From the NCBI GenBank assembly GCA_021396245.1, contig WNYE01000029.1:248001-312000 (forward strand): a stretch of DNA of 64,000 nt, written 5' to 3'. Numbering within the stretch: the stretch's first letter is position 1; the number at the start of each line of letters is the position of its first letter. The notes beneath the pieces are model-generated. The model searched no databases. It was not told the origin of the DNA and was given only the letters and a program-made list of their open reading frames with translations. Source of the stretch: Sporothrix humicola (taxonomy: Eukaryota > Ascomycota > Sordariomycetes > Ophiostomatales > Ophiostomataceae). A program made the translations under genes and the position numbers. Positions 1 through 10,364 of the stretch are shown piece by piece.

Positions 1-2
1 AC

Positions 3-1921
3 TTCTCATCTCAGATGATCAAGATCTTGGGCCCGCGCAACCCTGCAACCAAAGATAGTCGATTCAAACGGCTTCTCGCCGCTCTACACCTGCGTCGTGC
101 AGAATCAGCGTCCAAGGGAAGAGTTTGTGCCCACTAAACACGATCAAAGTTGTTCTACTAACCAATGCCACAGGGCGAAAAGGCAAGGTTATTGTCGAGG
201 CAACGGTTATATCCCTGGACAACCACCCACAGCCATCTTGCATGTATGGGTGGGTTCGCTTTCGAAAACTCCAACGATGAGAGCCAGTGTCCGTTTCCTG
301 ATGGCCGCCGGCGTGTTACTTTGAGCCCCGATGGACTTGTTTTGCTTGCAAAGCTTTCACCCGACGTCATACCAGATATTTCCCATCAGGCTATCCACGA
401 TAAGAGCAAAGCCAGTAGCTTCATGAAGATTGTCACCTTGACCCAGGCCCTCTGGTTCTGCTTACAGGTGATCGTGCGCCTCGCCCAGCAATTGCCCGTC
501 ACATTGCTAGAACTCAATACATTTGCGCACTCTTTTTGTGCACTCTTCATATTCATTTTGTGGTGGAATAAGCCAGTCGATGTTTCAGACCCCTTCACAA
601 TTCCTGTGGCCTCTCCGCGTGGCCATCCAACGAGCCCTATCGTTCAGCGCACCGCCATGATCTGCGCTGCCATGTGCAATGCCAGTGAGATTGGACGCAA
701 TTTTCGGTGCTTGAAAGAAACTCATAGCAATAATTATCAGCCATATCGTCATAAAGGCCTAATGCGGACATACGTCCAGATTTGGGAGCACAATCAATAT
801 TTACACGACCTCATCGCCAAGCATAGAAGAGCATCTCTTGCAGGGCCCGCCGAGCCCGAAGTCATTCAAGGCCGTCCTCCTAAACATGATAAGAGCTATT
901 CCCTGTCACAGTCACCTGTCGACAGTATAGAGCAATTTTCGCGCCGTCACCATATGCACCGAGACGACAAAATCACAGTATACAACCTAATAGACCATGA
1001 TCCTATCCTTCCTTTTCGTTCATCCGTCTTCGGGGGTCAAACCTATATGCACCATGGTTCAGAATTGGGAAGCGTCGCAAAAGCTGTTGCGCGGATTGTT
1101 GGTTTTTTCATGCGCATTCCCGCACATGATATATACTTCCAGGTGCCCCGTGACTATTGGGCACGGGCAAGACTCGTCGCCCTTGGCCCTGGTGCTCTAT
1201 CTCACGACGCTGCGGAATTTGGTGCCGATGCGAGCGGAAGCAAGAGGGAAACCATTTGGCTCGCAGACCCGTCCCTCGCTCTAACCAATAATGAGCAATA
1301 CGTGTTCTCAGTCCGTTCTCGTCCAGCCTACTGGGTGTGCAACCGCGTCGCAAACTGGAGCTCCTCTCTATCGTTCAGACATGTTTTCCCCCGCACAGAC
1401 GACAAAGCCTCCAGTGCCGGGGGCTTGGCAGAGAACGTTGTAGTCTTTGAAGAAGGCACCGACACAAAATGGACGGTTTTCTCAAAACGTGAATCTCAAA
1501 ACATCAAAATTATCACAAAGTACATGGTTATGTTTGTTGCTACAAGTGTCGGGTACGGGGCCTGGCATCTACTGCTTGGGCCGGCCCTTTCCACAGTCAT
1601 ACTCAAATGATTCTTTGGCGAGGATCTGGTATCGGAGTGGGCGCTGCGGGAGTGGCTGTCATATCGTTGTTTTTCGTCTCTCTGTCGTTTATCTACTGTA
1701 TAAATGCAGGAAGGGGTCCAAAGGATGAGATTCGGGGACCCAAGAAATTTACTGTGTTGCTGGTCGTTGGCTTGATAGCCTTGAGTTTCGTGGGCACCAT
1801 ATTGTTCCACATAGCGTGTCGGTTATGTCTTGTTGTGGAAAGCCTTGTCGGGCTGGCATATGTCCCAGACGGTGCGTTTGTGCTTCCACACTGGGCAATT
1901 TACTTTCCACACATCGGCTAG
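3..1921 (+). pseudogene. Multi-pass membrane protein of unknown function, 5'-truncated and frameshifted
   Basis: The gene enters the window already open: frame 3 reads without a stop from base 3 to base 122. A GTTTGT donor at 123 and a CTAAC...CACAG acceptor ending at 173 define a 51-nt intron, and the ORF then continues from 174 to about 1568. The ATG at 165 lies inside this intron, so it is not the start. The body holds the segments PWTTTHS, MGGFAF and FILWWNKPVDV next to a membrane helix. From memory, such segments occur in large uncharacterised fungal membrane protein families. Near 1569-1571 frame 3 runs into a stop at 1608-1610. Frame 2 continues the expected sequence (AWAGPF, then ILWR) through two more hydrophobic segments to VESLVGLAYVP and PHIG, with a stop at 1919-1921. 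A one-base loss explains this, either a real mutation or a base-calling error. Function unknown. Confidence 0.6.
123..173 (+). other. Intron of the truncated membrane protein gene
   Basis: GTTTGT donor, CTAAC branch point about 12 nt before a CACAG acceptor, 51 nt, phase 0. Splicing joins an open upstream exon (beginning before the window) to the conserved PWTTTHS segment, which is why a simple ORF start at 165 would be wrong. Confidence 0.6.
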
Positions 1922-4900
1922 GATTGTTGAAGGTCAGAAAGTCAATAAAATTGGACAGTGGGCTGTGGAAGAATTGCGTCTGTAACATGGATTGGAGTTG
2001 GGGTGCTTCGAGATATCAAGGCGTGGTGCAGGAGATTTTCAGCAGCAGTATTTGAGATGTATGCGGGTTTATATACGACATACATAGTCACGAAATGCTC
2101 GACTCGTTGTCGTTTTGATTTTGGCTCGTGCCGTCGTCATAAAATTTATATGTGCTTCTCGTTGGCGATCCGGGTAAGATGTCACGTCGTTGGCTCTTAT
2201 TAGTGCCATCTATCACAGTCAACTGCCGTTATCTGTACCTGAACTTGTGCTTGCGCTTGCGACTTAATCTGGGTTCAATTAATATTCTCTATTTTGTGAG
2301 CTTCCAGAACATATCGGAGGTTTTCTGTTGCGCACTTAATTTCTCGGTGATTTTGCTTCGTTTTTTTTTTTCTCCCCTCCCTTCAATTATTGTGCACTCC
2401 ACAGCCTTGCCAATCAGATGTCGCTATGGACAGAATTGCTTGTTTTGGAGATTGAAAGAGGAAAAGAACGGGCCATCGTGCCCACTTCACTTTTGCCGTT
2501 TTAGGTTATTTTTTCAGTCCAGACCATGTTGGCAGTTTGGCTAGCAATTTTTATCGTTTTGTTCCTCACCTTTCTTGTGATTCCTCCGAGCAATAACCCC
2601 CAGTTTTATCTCCACTGTTTTCGTTGTGAACCGCCAATAGGGCAGGTCGAACCGATTAACACTGTTAATTTTTAAGAGAGTCAAGAGTCAAGGTCAACGG
2701 CGGTCGATGTACGACCGCAACCCATGCTCCCATGCTGATGCAAAACGACACTCTGTCTGGCACACTCGTACAAGAACAGCAGTATCACGTTTTATCCCGT
2801 GGATTCCATGGACTTGATGTGACCTCACGAAGGACAAGAACCCCCAAGAACCCTCAAATGCAGGGTCGAAAATACAAAATGCCAGAGAAGCCGAAAATAA
2901 AGCGAGACATCCGAGTGAGGGAGCTCAAACAGACATCAAAAATAGGCAAACGTCAACATACGTTATTTGAGGAGTGTCCTCCTGACGGCCACAGTGCGTG
3001 GCTTTTCTCCGTGTGTGCGGAAGCGTGTGGCAGTGAGGGCGGTCCGGCCGGCGTGGATGCACTTGTGATGCAGTCCTTGTCGTTTTGTGGTGTGAACTTT
3101 TGTGTGCCTGATAGACGTAGATGTGCACTTGCACGAGTATTGGTATGTATTTGTGTTTTGAGGCCTGTTAGCTCTGACGCCGACGCATGCAGCTGGGTTG
3201 CACTGGGTTGGCGTTCTTTTTGGCCTTTTTCGTTGAATTTTCTGCTTTTTTCCTGCATTTTTCCTGCATTTTGTCCTGTTTTCACCATCATTTTTGGCCG
3301 CCTTTTCGCTGTATTCGCAGAGGTTTACCGATTTCCGACGGACTTCGGTTCCCTCGTGGCGGCGGATGCACTTGTTTTCGACTTGATTCAATCGGTGCCG
3401 CTGACGGAAGCTTGCTAGCGACTCGAGGGAGCTGCGGGTGGACAAACGGCGCTTGGCTGCTTGGCCAGGCCAGGCTTGCTTCGGAATCCATGTCCACATC
3501 CCATGCATCCCCTACTCCAAACTCCAAAAGCAGTCATCCTCGACGTCCACCGCCATGGTCCATGGCGGTCCTTTTCCCTCCACCTCTTCGCAACTCAAAG
3601 TCTCAAACTGACGGAACCCACTCCACAGCCCTCCACGATCTCCACCTTCCGTCTGTTTCTCTGAGCGTCTCTCATCTCTCACACCGGAGACCTGCTCCCT
3701 GTTCCTGTTGAGTTGGCCTTGCAACTGACTTTCTCCTCTTTTGTCATCGTCTGTTTGCCTCGACGTTGCTATTTCGTCGTCTGTCATTTGCTGATCAAGT
3801 CCCAAGATATCTTTTCCTTCTGCCCTTTTCTCTTTTTTTTTGTCCAACATCCCCCATCTGAGCACTCCACTTCCGCCTTCGATCGCGCCACTCTTGTCAT
3901 CAGCCAATCACTTTGCCATGCAGGACGGTTGCCAATGGGGCCATTCCGAGGAATTGAGGGAATCGAATGGGGAGGGGGAACCAATTCCATATTCCGAGGA
4001 GCGGCCCACATCCCACAGCCATTCCGGGATGGGAGCAATAGTCCCGACGTTGGACGATGTGAACGTGGAGGTGAATGTGTGAGAGTCTGAGACTGAGACT
4101 GTGTGCCGGCGTGTAAATGAATGGGCCGTGCTTTTCTGCTTTCTTTCGGCACTGTTGGATTGGTTTGTTTGAGTGTGCTTCTTTTTTTGGTTTCCTATTG
4201 ACCCTGCCCCTCATTCTCATTCTCAATCCCCTGTTGATGTTGAATCGTCCCCCGAATTCTTTGTTTCTTCGTCTCCCCTTCTTGGTCTCCTTGCAAGTGT
4301 CAAGCCAGTCAAAAGTAGTCGAAACCAGTCAAAGTAGTCAAAAGTAGTTAAAGTGACAGACTCAATCGACAAGGTTGCCCCGATTGTGCAGATGTACAGA
4401 TTGGCACCTTTAGGGCCATGCTAGTCGAGCCGAAGGGAAAGAAAGAAAAGAAAGACAACAATGAAAAGAGCTTCTCCATCAGTCGCGGAGTCGAGCCGTA
4501 GGAATCAATAACACAAGCGACACACAAACGACACAATCGACACAAGCAAAGCGATTCCGTCGTCATCGCGTCTTGGTCTTGCAAAAGTTCACAGCCCCTC
4601 ACTCTCCCCCTGCCAGCCCGTCTAATCGCACCTGCCCCCTCCTCCACATCCCCTCGACCCCGCCAATGAGCTTCGCCGCATTACGTGAGAGCGCGCTCAG
4701 GTCATGGCCACCAGGCCACGTCCTGTATCGGCTCCTGCTTCTCCTGGAACTGCTCCCTGCAGTTGCAGCAACTGCAAGAGCTGTTTTATTTTTGCAAGTA
4801 CCACCTCGAACCGCCAGTCGCTCCTGCCAATGCCATTCCAATGCCAATCCAATGGCCAATCCAATAGGGCTTTACAATTGTAAATGGTCCCATTTTAATT

Positions 4901-5857
4901 CTTCTCGCTCCTTCCTTCTCACACCTCCTGCTACGTCGCGCTTTCCCTGCACGTCTTCTGGGTCTTGCTTTCAAATGCCCTGCTCAAAAAGGCGTCGCTG
5001 GCCATTCAAACGCACACAAAGTGCGGGGTAACTTGGTCCGTCCGGGTCCCGCCGACGGTGCTGTGGTCTGCTGCGCACTGTGCTCAACACGAGAGCACGG
5101 GGCCAGGCGACGCGCGCATCTCTGATATCCACCAGATGGGTTCAAAGATACGCCAGAAAAGGGAAAGTGGACAAGACGACAAGGTCAAAAGGGCTCTTAG
5201 TCGAAGCAGGCGTAGCTTGGTGGGTAGCTCGAAGCTGGGCGGGGCGCGTTGTGTAAGAGAAGAAGGAGCGACGGCGAATCTGGTAAAAATGAAAGAACAG
5301 ACTGAAGACAAGAAAAAGAAGAAACAGGCAGAAAAAGAAAGAGCGACCGTAGTCTGTAGAATGTAGAGCTCAAAGACACGCAAGAAACCGAGCAAAACAG
5401 GAAGGAGTACCGACGACGTGCTCGCTCTTGCCTTTTTGACCCTTCTTGGTCCTGCCCTTTTGTCCTCTCTCCAACGCTCCTGCCCTGCACGTTTGTTTGT
5501 TTGCAGCAGGCATTACTGGCACTCCCGTCTTTTGTGTCTTTTGTGTCTTTTCGCCTTCGTCCCCTTTTCTTCTCCCCTCTTCTTCTCTTCTCCTCTTTGT
5601 CTCATATTTTGTTTTCTCTACACGGTACCTCTCCCTCTACATCCACCCTCGACCGCCTTTTTCTTTTTTCCTCTTGTCTAATCTGCCCTGCTGGTCCCCA
5701 GCTCCCCAGCTCCCCTCTCTTTTGTTATATTCCGGCTGTCCCCTCAATTCTTTGTCCTCTTCTCTCTTTTCTTCTTCCTCCTCTTTTTCTCCCCTTCTTT
5801 TCTTCTTTTTGTTTCTCTCTCTCCTCCTCATTTCACATCTCTCTCCAATCGACGTTG
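1922..5857. other. Gene-free spacer upstream of katG
   Basis: I see no ORF here with convincing codon bias or family motifs. The longest plus-strand ORF (2732-3418) is low-complexity, Cys/Phe-rich and unlike a protein. The spacer holds degenerate short repeats (CAGTCAAAGTAGT-like at about 4302-4350, CGACACAA-like at about 4508-4550). It ends in a strong pyrimidine-rich stretch at about 5540-5850 just before the katG starts. It probably contains the katG promoter and leader. Confidence 0.6.
5540..5857 (+). promoter_or_regulatory. Long CT-rich tract in the katG promoter or leader
   Basis: About 300 nt of almost continuous C/T runs lie directly upstream of the first katG ATG. CT-rich tracts near the transcription start are common in strongly expressed genes of filamentous fungi. 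No TATA box is evident, and the exact transcription start cannot be read from sequence. Confidence 0.4.
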
Positions 5858-8182
5858 ATGCGTCTCCCATCCCGCCTCTCTTCTACTCTGCATCCATTGC
5901 AAGCTCTCCGGCTTTCTCCCAAATCCTCATTCTCTCCTTATCTCCTCCGCGCTTTCTCATCCTCAGCGCCCACAATGGCCGAAGGCAAGTGTCCCGTCGT
6001 CCACAACGTCGCCGGCGGCGGCACCAAGAACTCCGACTGGTGGCCTGGCCAGCTGCGGCTTAACATCCTCCGCCAGCATAACGAGGTCTCCAACCCCCTC
6101 GACCGCGATGCCGACTACCGCAAGGCCTTTGAGAGCCTCGACTACTTCCAGCTCAAGAAGGACATTGCCGCCGTCATGACCAACTCCCAGCCCTGGTGGC
6201 CCGCCGACTTCGGCCACTACGGCGGCCTGTTCATCCGCATGGCCTGGCACAGCGCCGGCACCTACCGTGCCTTTGACGGCCGCGGCGGCGGTGGCCAGGG
6301 CCAGCAGCGCTTTGCGCCCCTCAACAGCTGGCCCGACAACGTGTCGCTCGACAAGGCCCGCCGCCTGCTGTGGCCCGTCAAGCAAAAGTACGGCCAGAAG
6401 ATCTCCTGGGCCGATCTGCTGCTGCTGACCGGCAACGTCGCCCTCGAGACCATGGGCTTCAAGACCTTTGGCTTCTCCGGCGGCCGTGCCGATACCTGGG
6501 AGCCCGATCAGGCGACCTACTGGGGCGGGGAGTCCTCGTGGATGGGCAACGACGTCCGCTACGCCAGCGCCAACGCCTCCGACCCCAAGGCGCACGCCGA
6601 GGGCCTCGAGACCCCCGTTGCCGCTGCCCACATGGGTCTGATCTACGTCAACCCCGAGGGCCCCAACGGCAACCCTGACCCCATTGCCGCTGCCCAGGAC
6701 ATCCGTGTCACGTTCGGCCGCATGGCCATGAACGACGAGGAGACCGTCGCCCTGATTGCCGGCGGCCACTCGTTCGGCAAGACCCACGGTGCCGCTGGCG
6801 GCGACCACCAGGGCCCCGAGCCTGAGGCTGCTGGTCTGGAGGCCCAGGGCCTCGGCTGGGCTGGCTCGTACCAGAGCGGTGTCGGCAAGGACGCCATCAC
6901 GTCGGGCCTCGAGGTCATCTGGACCAAGACCCCGACCAAGTGGAGCAACCAGTTCTTCGAGTACCTGTTCAAGTACGAGTGGGAGCTGACCAAGAGCCCC
7001 GGCGGCGCCAACCAGTGGGTTGCCAAGACGGACGACCTGATCATCCCCGACGCCTTCGACCCCTCCAAGAAGCTCAAGCCGCGCATGCTGACCACCGATC
7101 TGTCGCTGCGCTTCGACCCCGTCTACGAGAAGATCTCGCGCCGCTTCCTCGAGAACCCCGACCAGTTCGCCGACGCTTTCGCCCGCGCCTGGTTCAAGCT
7201 GCTGCACCGTGACCTGGGCCCCGCCTCGCTCTACATTGGCCCCGAGGTCCCCAAGGAGCAGCTCCTGTGGCAGGACAACGTCCCTGTCCCCTCGGGCCCC
7301 GCTCTGGACGCCAACGACATCGCCGCCCTCAAGAAGGCCATCCTCGGCTCGGGCGTCGCCCCCAACAAGCTGATCTCGACTGCCTGGGCCTCGGCCTCGA
7401 CCTTCCGCGGCTCCGACAAGCGCGGTGGTGCCAACGGTGCCCGCATCCGCCTGCAGCCCCAGCGTGACTGGGCCGTCAACAACCCGGCTCAGCTCGCCGA
7501 GGTCCTCAAGGCCCTCGAGGCTGTGCAGGCCGACTTCAACAAGGGCGGCAAGCAGGTCTCGATTGCCGATCTGATTGTCCTTGGTGGCTCGGCCGCCGTC
7601 GAGGCTGCTGCCAGCCAGTTCGCCGGCTCGGCCGTTACTGTGCCCTTCCTGCCCGGTCGTGGCGACGCTTCGCAGGAGCAGACCGACGTCGAGTCGGCCG
7701 CTTTCCTCGAGCCCAAGACCGACGGTTTCCGCAACTACGGCAAGTCCACGCCGCGCGCGCGCACCGAGGAGCAGTTGATCGACCGCGCCCAGCTGCTGGG
7801 CCTGACCCCTCCCGAGCTGACCGTGCTCGTCGGTGGTCTGCGCGTCCTCGACATCAACGCCGACGGCTCGCGCACCGGTGTCTTCACCGACCGCCCCGGT
7901 GTCCTCAGCAACGACTTCTTTGTCAACCTGCTGGACATGGCCACGGCCTGGAAGCCGGCCACGTCGGATGCCCACCCCGAGACCTACATTGGCTACGACC
8001 GTGCCTCGGGCAAGGAGCGCTGGACGGGCTCGCGCGTCGACCTGGTGTTTGGCTCGCAGGCTGAGCTGCGCGCGCTGGCCGAGGTGTACGGCAGCGCCGA
8101 CGGCGGCCCCAAGTTTGTCAAGGACTTTATTGCTGCGTGGACCAAGGTGATGAACGCTGACCGTTTTGACGTCAAGGTATGA
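5858..8182 (+). CDS. katG: Catalase-peroxidase (KatG)
   Basis: Bifunctional heme enzyme that removes H2O2 by catalase and peroxidase activity. No intron. Two in-frame starts exist. ATG 5858 gives 774 aa with a 39-residue leader rich in Ser, Arg and Leu and free of acidic residues, like a mitochondrial presequence. ATG 5975 (MAEGKCPVVHN) gives 735 aa, the usual size and start of cytosolic fungal KatG. Numbered from 5975, the distal triad is Arg88, Trp91 and His92 (RMAWHSAGTYR). The Met-Tyr-Trp adduct is Trp91, Tyr224 (GLIYVNPEGP) and Met250 (RMAMNDEE). The proximal heme ligand is His265 (AGGHSFGKTHG). Spacing between Tyr, Met and His matches bacterial KatG. The N-terminal active and C-terminal degenerate peroxidase domains are both complete. 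Third codon positions are strongly C/G, suggesting high expression. There is no secretion signal like that of the secreted KatG2 class. Confidence 0.96.
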   Translation: MRLPSRLSSTLHPLQALRLSPKSSFSPYLLRAFSSSAPTMAEGKCPVVHNVAGGGTKNSDWWPGQLRLNILRQHNEVSNPLDRDADYRKAFESLDYFQLKKDIAAVMTNSQPWWPADFGHYGGLFIRMAWHSAGTYRAFDGRGGGGQGQQRFAPLNSWPDNVSLDKARRLLWPVKQKYGQKISWADLLLLTGNVALETMGFKTFGFSGGRADTWEPDQATYWGGESSWMGNDVRYASANASDPKAHAEGLETPVAAAHMGLIYVNPEGPNGNPDPIAAAQDIRVTFGRMAMNDEETVALIAGGHSFGKTHGAAGGDHQGPEPEAAGLEAQGLGWAGSYQSGVGKDAITSGLEVIWTKTPTKWSNQFFEYLFKYEWELTKSPGGANQWVAKTDDLIIPDAFDPSKKLKPRMLTTDLSLRFDPVYEKISRRFLENPDQFADAFARAWFKLLHRDLGPASLYIGPEVPKEQLLWQDNVPVPSGPALDANDIAALKKAILGSGVAPNKLISTAWASASTFRGSDKRGGANGARIRLQPQRDWAVNNPAQLAEVLKALEAVQADFNKGGKQVSIADLIVLGGSAAVEAAASQFAGSAVTVPFLPGRGDASQEQTDVESAAFLEPKTDGFRNYGKSTPRARTEEQLIDRAQLLGLTPPELTVLVGGLRVLDINADGSRTGVFTDRPGVLSNDFFVNLLDMATAWKPATSDAHPETYIGYDRASGKERWTGSRVDLVFGSQAELRALAEVYGSADGGPKFVKDFIAAWTKVMNADRFDVKV

Positions 8183-8988
8183 GGGAACAAACCAACCACA
8201 CTTTGCCTTTGCCTGCCTTTGCCCTTTTCCTATTTGCTTTTCACTCTTCCTTTCCACACTCACCACAAACCTCACATCATCTTGTTTTGTGCAACGCTTG
8301 TTTTCAATTGTTCCCTCTGTTCCTTCTTTTCTCTTTTCTCTATTTGTCGTGATTATTCTCTTGATTTCCTTTTTCGTCTACGGGCCGCTTCTAGATTGCG
8401 TGGAAAGCTGGACTGCGACAACGATGCAAATTATCAGGCAGCAGATTGAGACAACGAGAGAGACAAGAAAGCAGAACGACTGCAGACAATTGGTGTGCGT
8501 GTGCGTGTGCGCGTTAGGCGGCGGCCTGAAAAGAAAACCAAACAAAAAGACAAAAAAACAAGGGAAAAAGAAACAAATGTATCTATCTACTTCTGGTAGA
8601 GTGCGCTCCTATCTCGACAGAAACCAAAAAAAATTGTGCTCATTGTTTTTTGGAAGATGTTCATGCCAGGCAGAGACCAGAGACATGAGTTGCTTCTCCC
8701 GTTACTGACATTCCCCTACGTTGCTCTTCACTCATCGTGTCGTTCTCATCTTTGTTTTCATCTTTCTCTTATTTTTTCTTATTCTCCATTCTCTTACCCT
8801 TGCTGATGGCCTAGGTTGGCTCTTCTTCTTCGTCACAGTCACGTCCCGCTGCCCCCATTGCCCTGCCTACCTCCCGTCTGTAGACCATCAGACTCTCCCA
8901 AGTCCCAGACTCCAAGACTCCAAGCCATGACAGACTCCCGACCGTCTTCCGATCCGCCTAATTAACCGTCTCTTTTCCGTCCTCCGCC
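8183..8988. other. katG 3' region and leader of the next small gene
   Basis: AT- and CT-rich, with a GTGTGCGTGTGCGTGTGCGCG run near 8491-8511. No supported ORF. It probably holds the katG 3' UTR and the promoter or leader of the small split gene at 8989. Confidence 0.5.
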
Positions 8989-9206
8989 ATGACCTCCTTC
9001 TCCGTCCTCCGTCCCATCCTTCGTTCTCCGTTATTCGCTGTACATTTTAAAAGTTTGCGTACATAAGACTAAGACTGACCTTTCGACTCGCTTCATTGCC
9101 TACCCTCCAGTCCACCATCGACGGTGCTTCCCTGACAAACCGCGCCAAGCGCGCCGCCGACGACGCCGCTAGCAACGAGTTCAAGCGCGGCCGGGCCTAC
9201 ACATAG
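8989..9206 (+). CDS. Small split gene, 48-residue protein of unknown function
   Basis: Too short for a normal ORF scan and found from splice signals. Exon 1 (8989-9039) begins at an ATG in a good context (CCGCCATGA) and encodes MTSFSVLRPILRSPLFA, an Arg/Ser-rich acid-free stretch like a mitochondrial leader. The intron (9040-9110, 71 nt) has a GTACAT donor, a CTGAC branch point and a CCTCCAG acceptor. Exon 2 (9111-9206) continues in phase 0 as STIDGASLTNRAKRAADDAA and ends in KRGRAYT with a TAG stop. Nearly every codon of exon 2 ends in C or G, like the real genes here and unlike the surrounding spacer. I do not recognise the family. A longer gene with another upstream exon is possible. Mitochondrial targeting is an inference from composition only. 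Confidence 0.55.
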
Positions 9207-9589
9207 GCGAGGTTGCCGCAGGTGGCACACGAAAAGACGATGTTGACGACGATGACGTGTTTATGATTTCTTTGATTTTGTTGATTTGTTATTAAAAGGG
9301 ATGCTGGATGTTGAGGACGGACGGTGAACACCTCCGGAGGACATTGCTTCTTTTCCTCAGCATGTTCGCATGTTAGATGTTAGCCGTTAGCTTTTCACAG
9401 AACAGAGGCATACGGTGCAGGCCTGCCCTCGAGCAGCCGCCGTTGCCTAACTAAAAATGTTATGTTGTTTTCATTCTATCACGAAGTTATCAAGAGTGAA
9501 CGTGGTGGTAAAAGACCTCAGCGTAAAGTCGTCAGACAACCGGGTTATGTGATATCCCAGGTGCATGGCGGTATCTGTGTTGGACATGA

Positions 9590-9890
9590 ATATAATACGT
9601 AAACTATCCTTGTATTAGTGTAGTGTCTTGTTTACATCGCAGTACATATCATATATGGTGGCTTGGTTTATCTATTATTTTGTTATATTTTATATTTTAC
9701 AACATTTCTTAATCCTTTTTTTTTCTACTAAATTTTTTTTCGTTCTTTTTGTAACATTTTCACAAAATTAAAGCATTGCATTTTATAGGTGGATAAAAAA
9801 TGGAAATAAATTACGAAAAAAAAAGAAGAAAAATAAGAAAAGACAGTCACTCACGATAAATAATATTCAAACACACAAAAGGAGGCAATA
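9590..9890. other. AT-rich patch
   Basis: Long A and T runs and TATATT-like words, much more AT-rich than the flanks, with no ORF. Such patches in filamentous ascomycetes can be remnants of repeat-induced point mutation, but no transposon protein or terminal repeats can be seen, so the origin is open. Confidence 0.4.
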
Positions 9891-10338
9891 ATGTCATTAA
9901 ATTGAAGTCCATCACCAGCCACATTAATGAAGCCTCATTATATGTCTTCAATTCAGCACACTCAAAACCTCACCTTCTACAATCCTTCTGGAAACAGGGG
10001 TCATTTGCTTTCTGTCCCTCAATTGAATTGATTGCAGGCTATTTGTTCAGTAAGATTATTGCCGTGATTTTTTTAAGTGCATAAAAGGATAATACGACGC
10101 TGCACTCAGAGCGAACTCTGAACAAACTCCATACAAACTATTGTATGCGAGTAAGATTGTCAGATAACGGGATGAGAGGGAAGAGGCAGAGGGGACAGAA
10201 AGAGAGTGGCCCCTCTTTTTTTACACGTAAATCACGGAGATGCCGAGATGGGGTCAAAAATGGAGGGGGCGTGCCACAAAAATTGGGGTCTCTTTCAGTG
10301 AGAGTGTAAGTGACACTGGAGAGTGAGCTGCGATAGAA

Positions 10339-10364
10339 GCCTGCATGGAAGGCCTGCATGGAAG
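10339..10364. repeat. 13-bp tandem duplication
   Basis: GCCTGCATGGAAG occurs twice head to tail (10339-10351 and 10352-10364), followed by two further TGGAAG words. Confidence 0.7.

Noticed and set aside
2640..2680. GGTTCGACC on the minus strand as a possible tRNA B box
   Set aside because: Flanking bases do not pair as a T stem, and no D arm or acceptor stem is present.
5963..8275. 770-codon ORF on the minus strand, antisense to katG
   Set aside because: It mirrors the strongly C/G-ending codons of katG, which removes stops on the opposite strand. Composition (Val/Gly/Leu/Arg/Ala monotony) and lack of motifs show it is a shadow.
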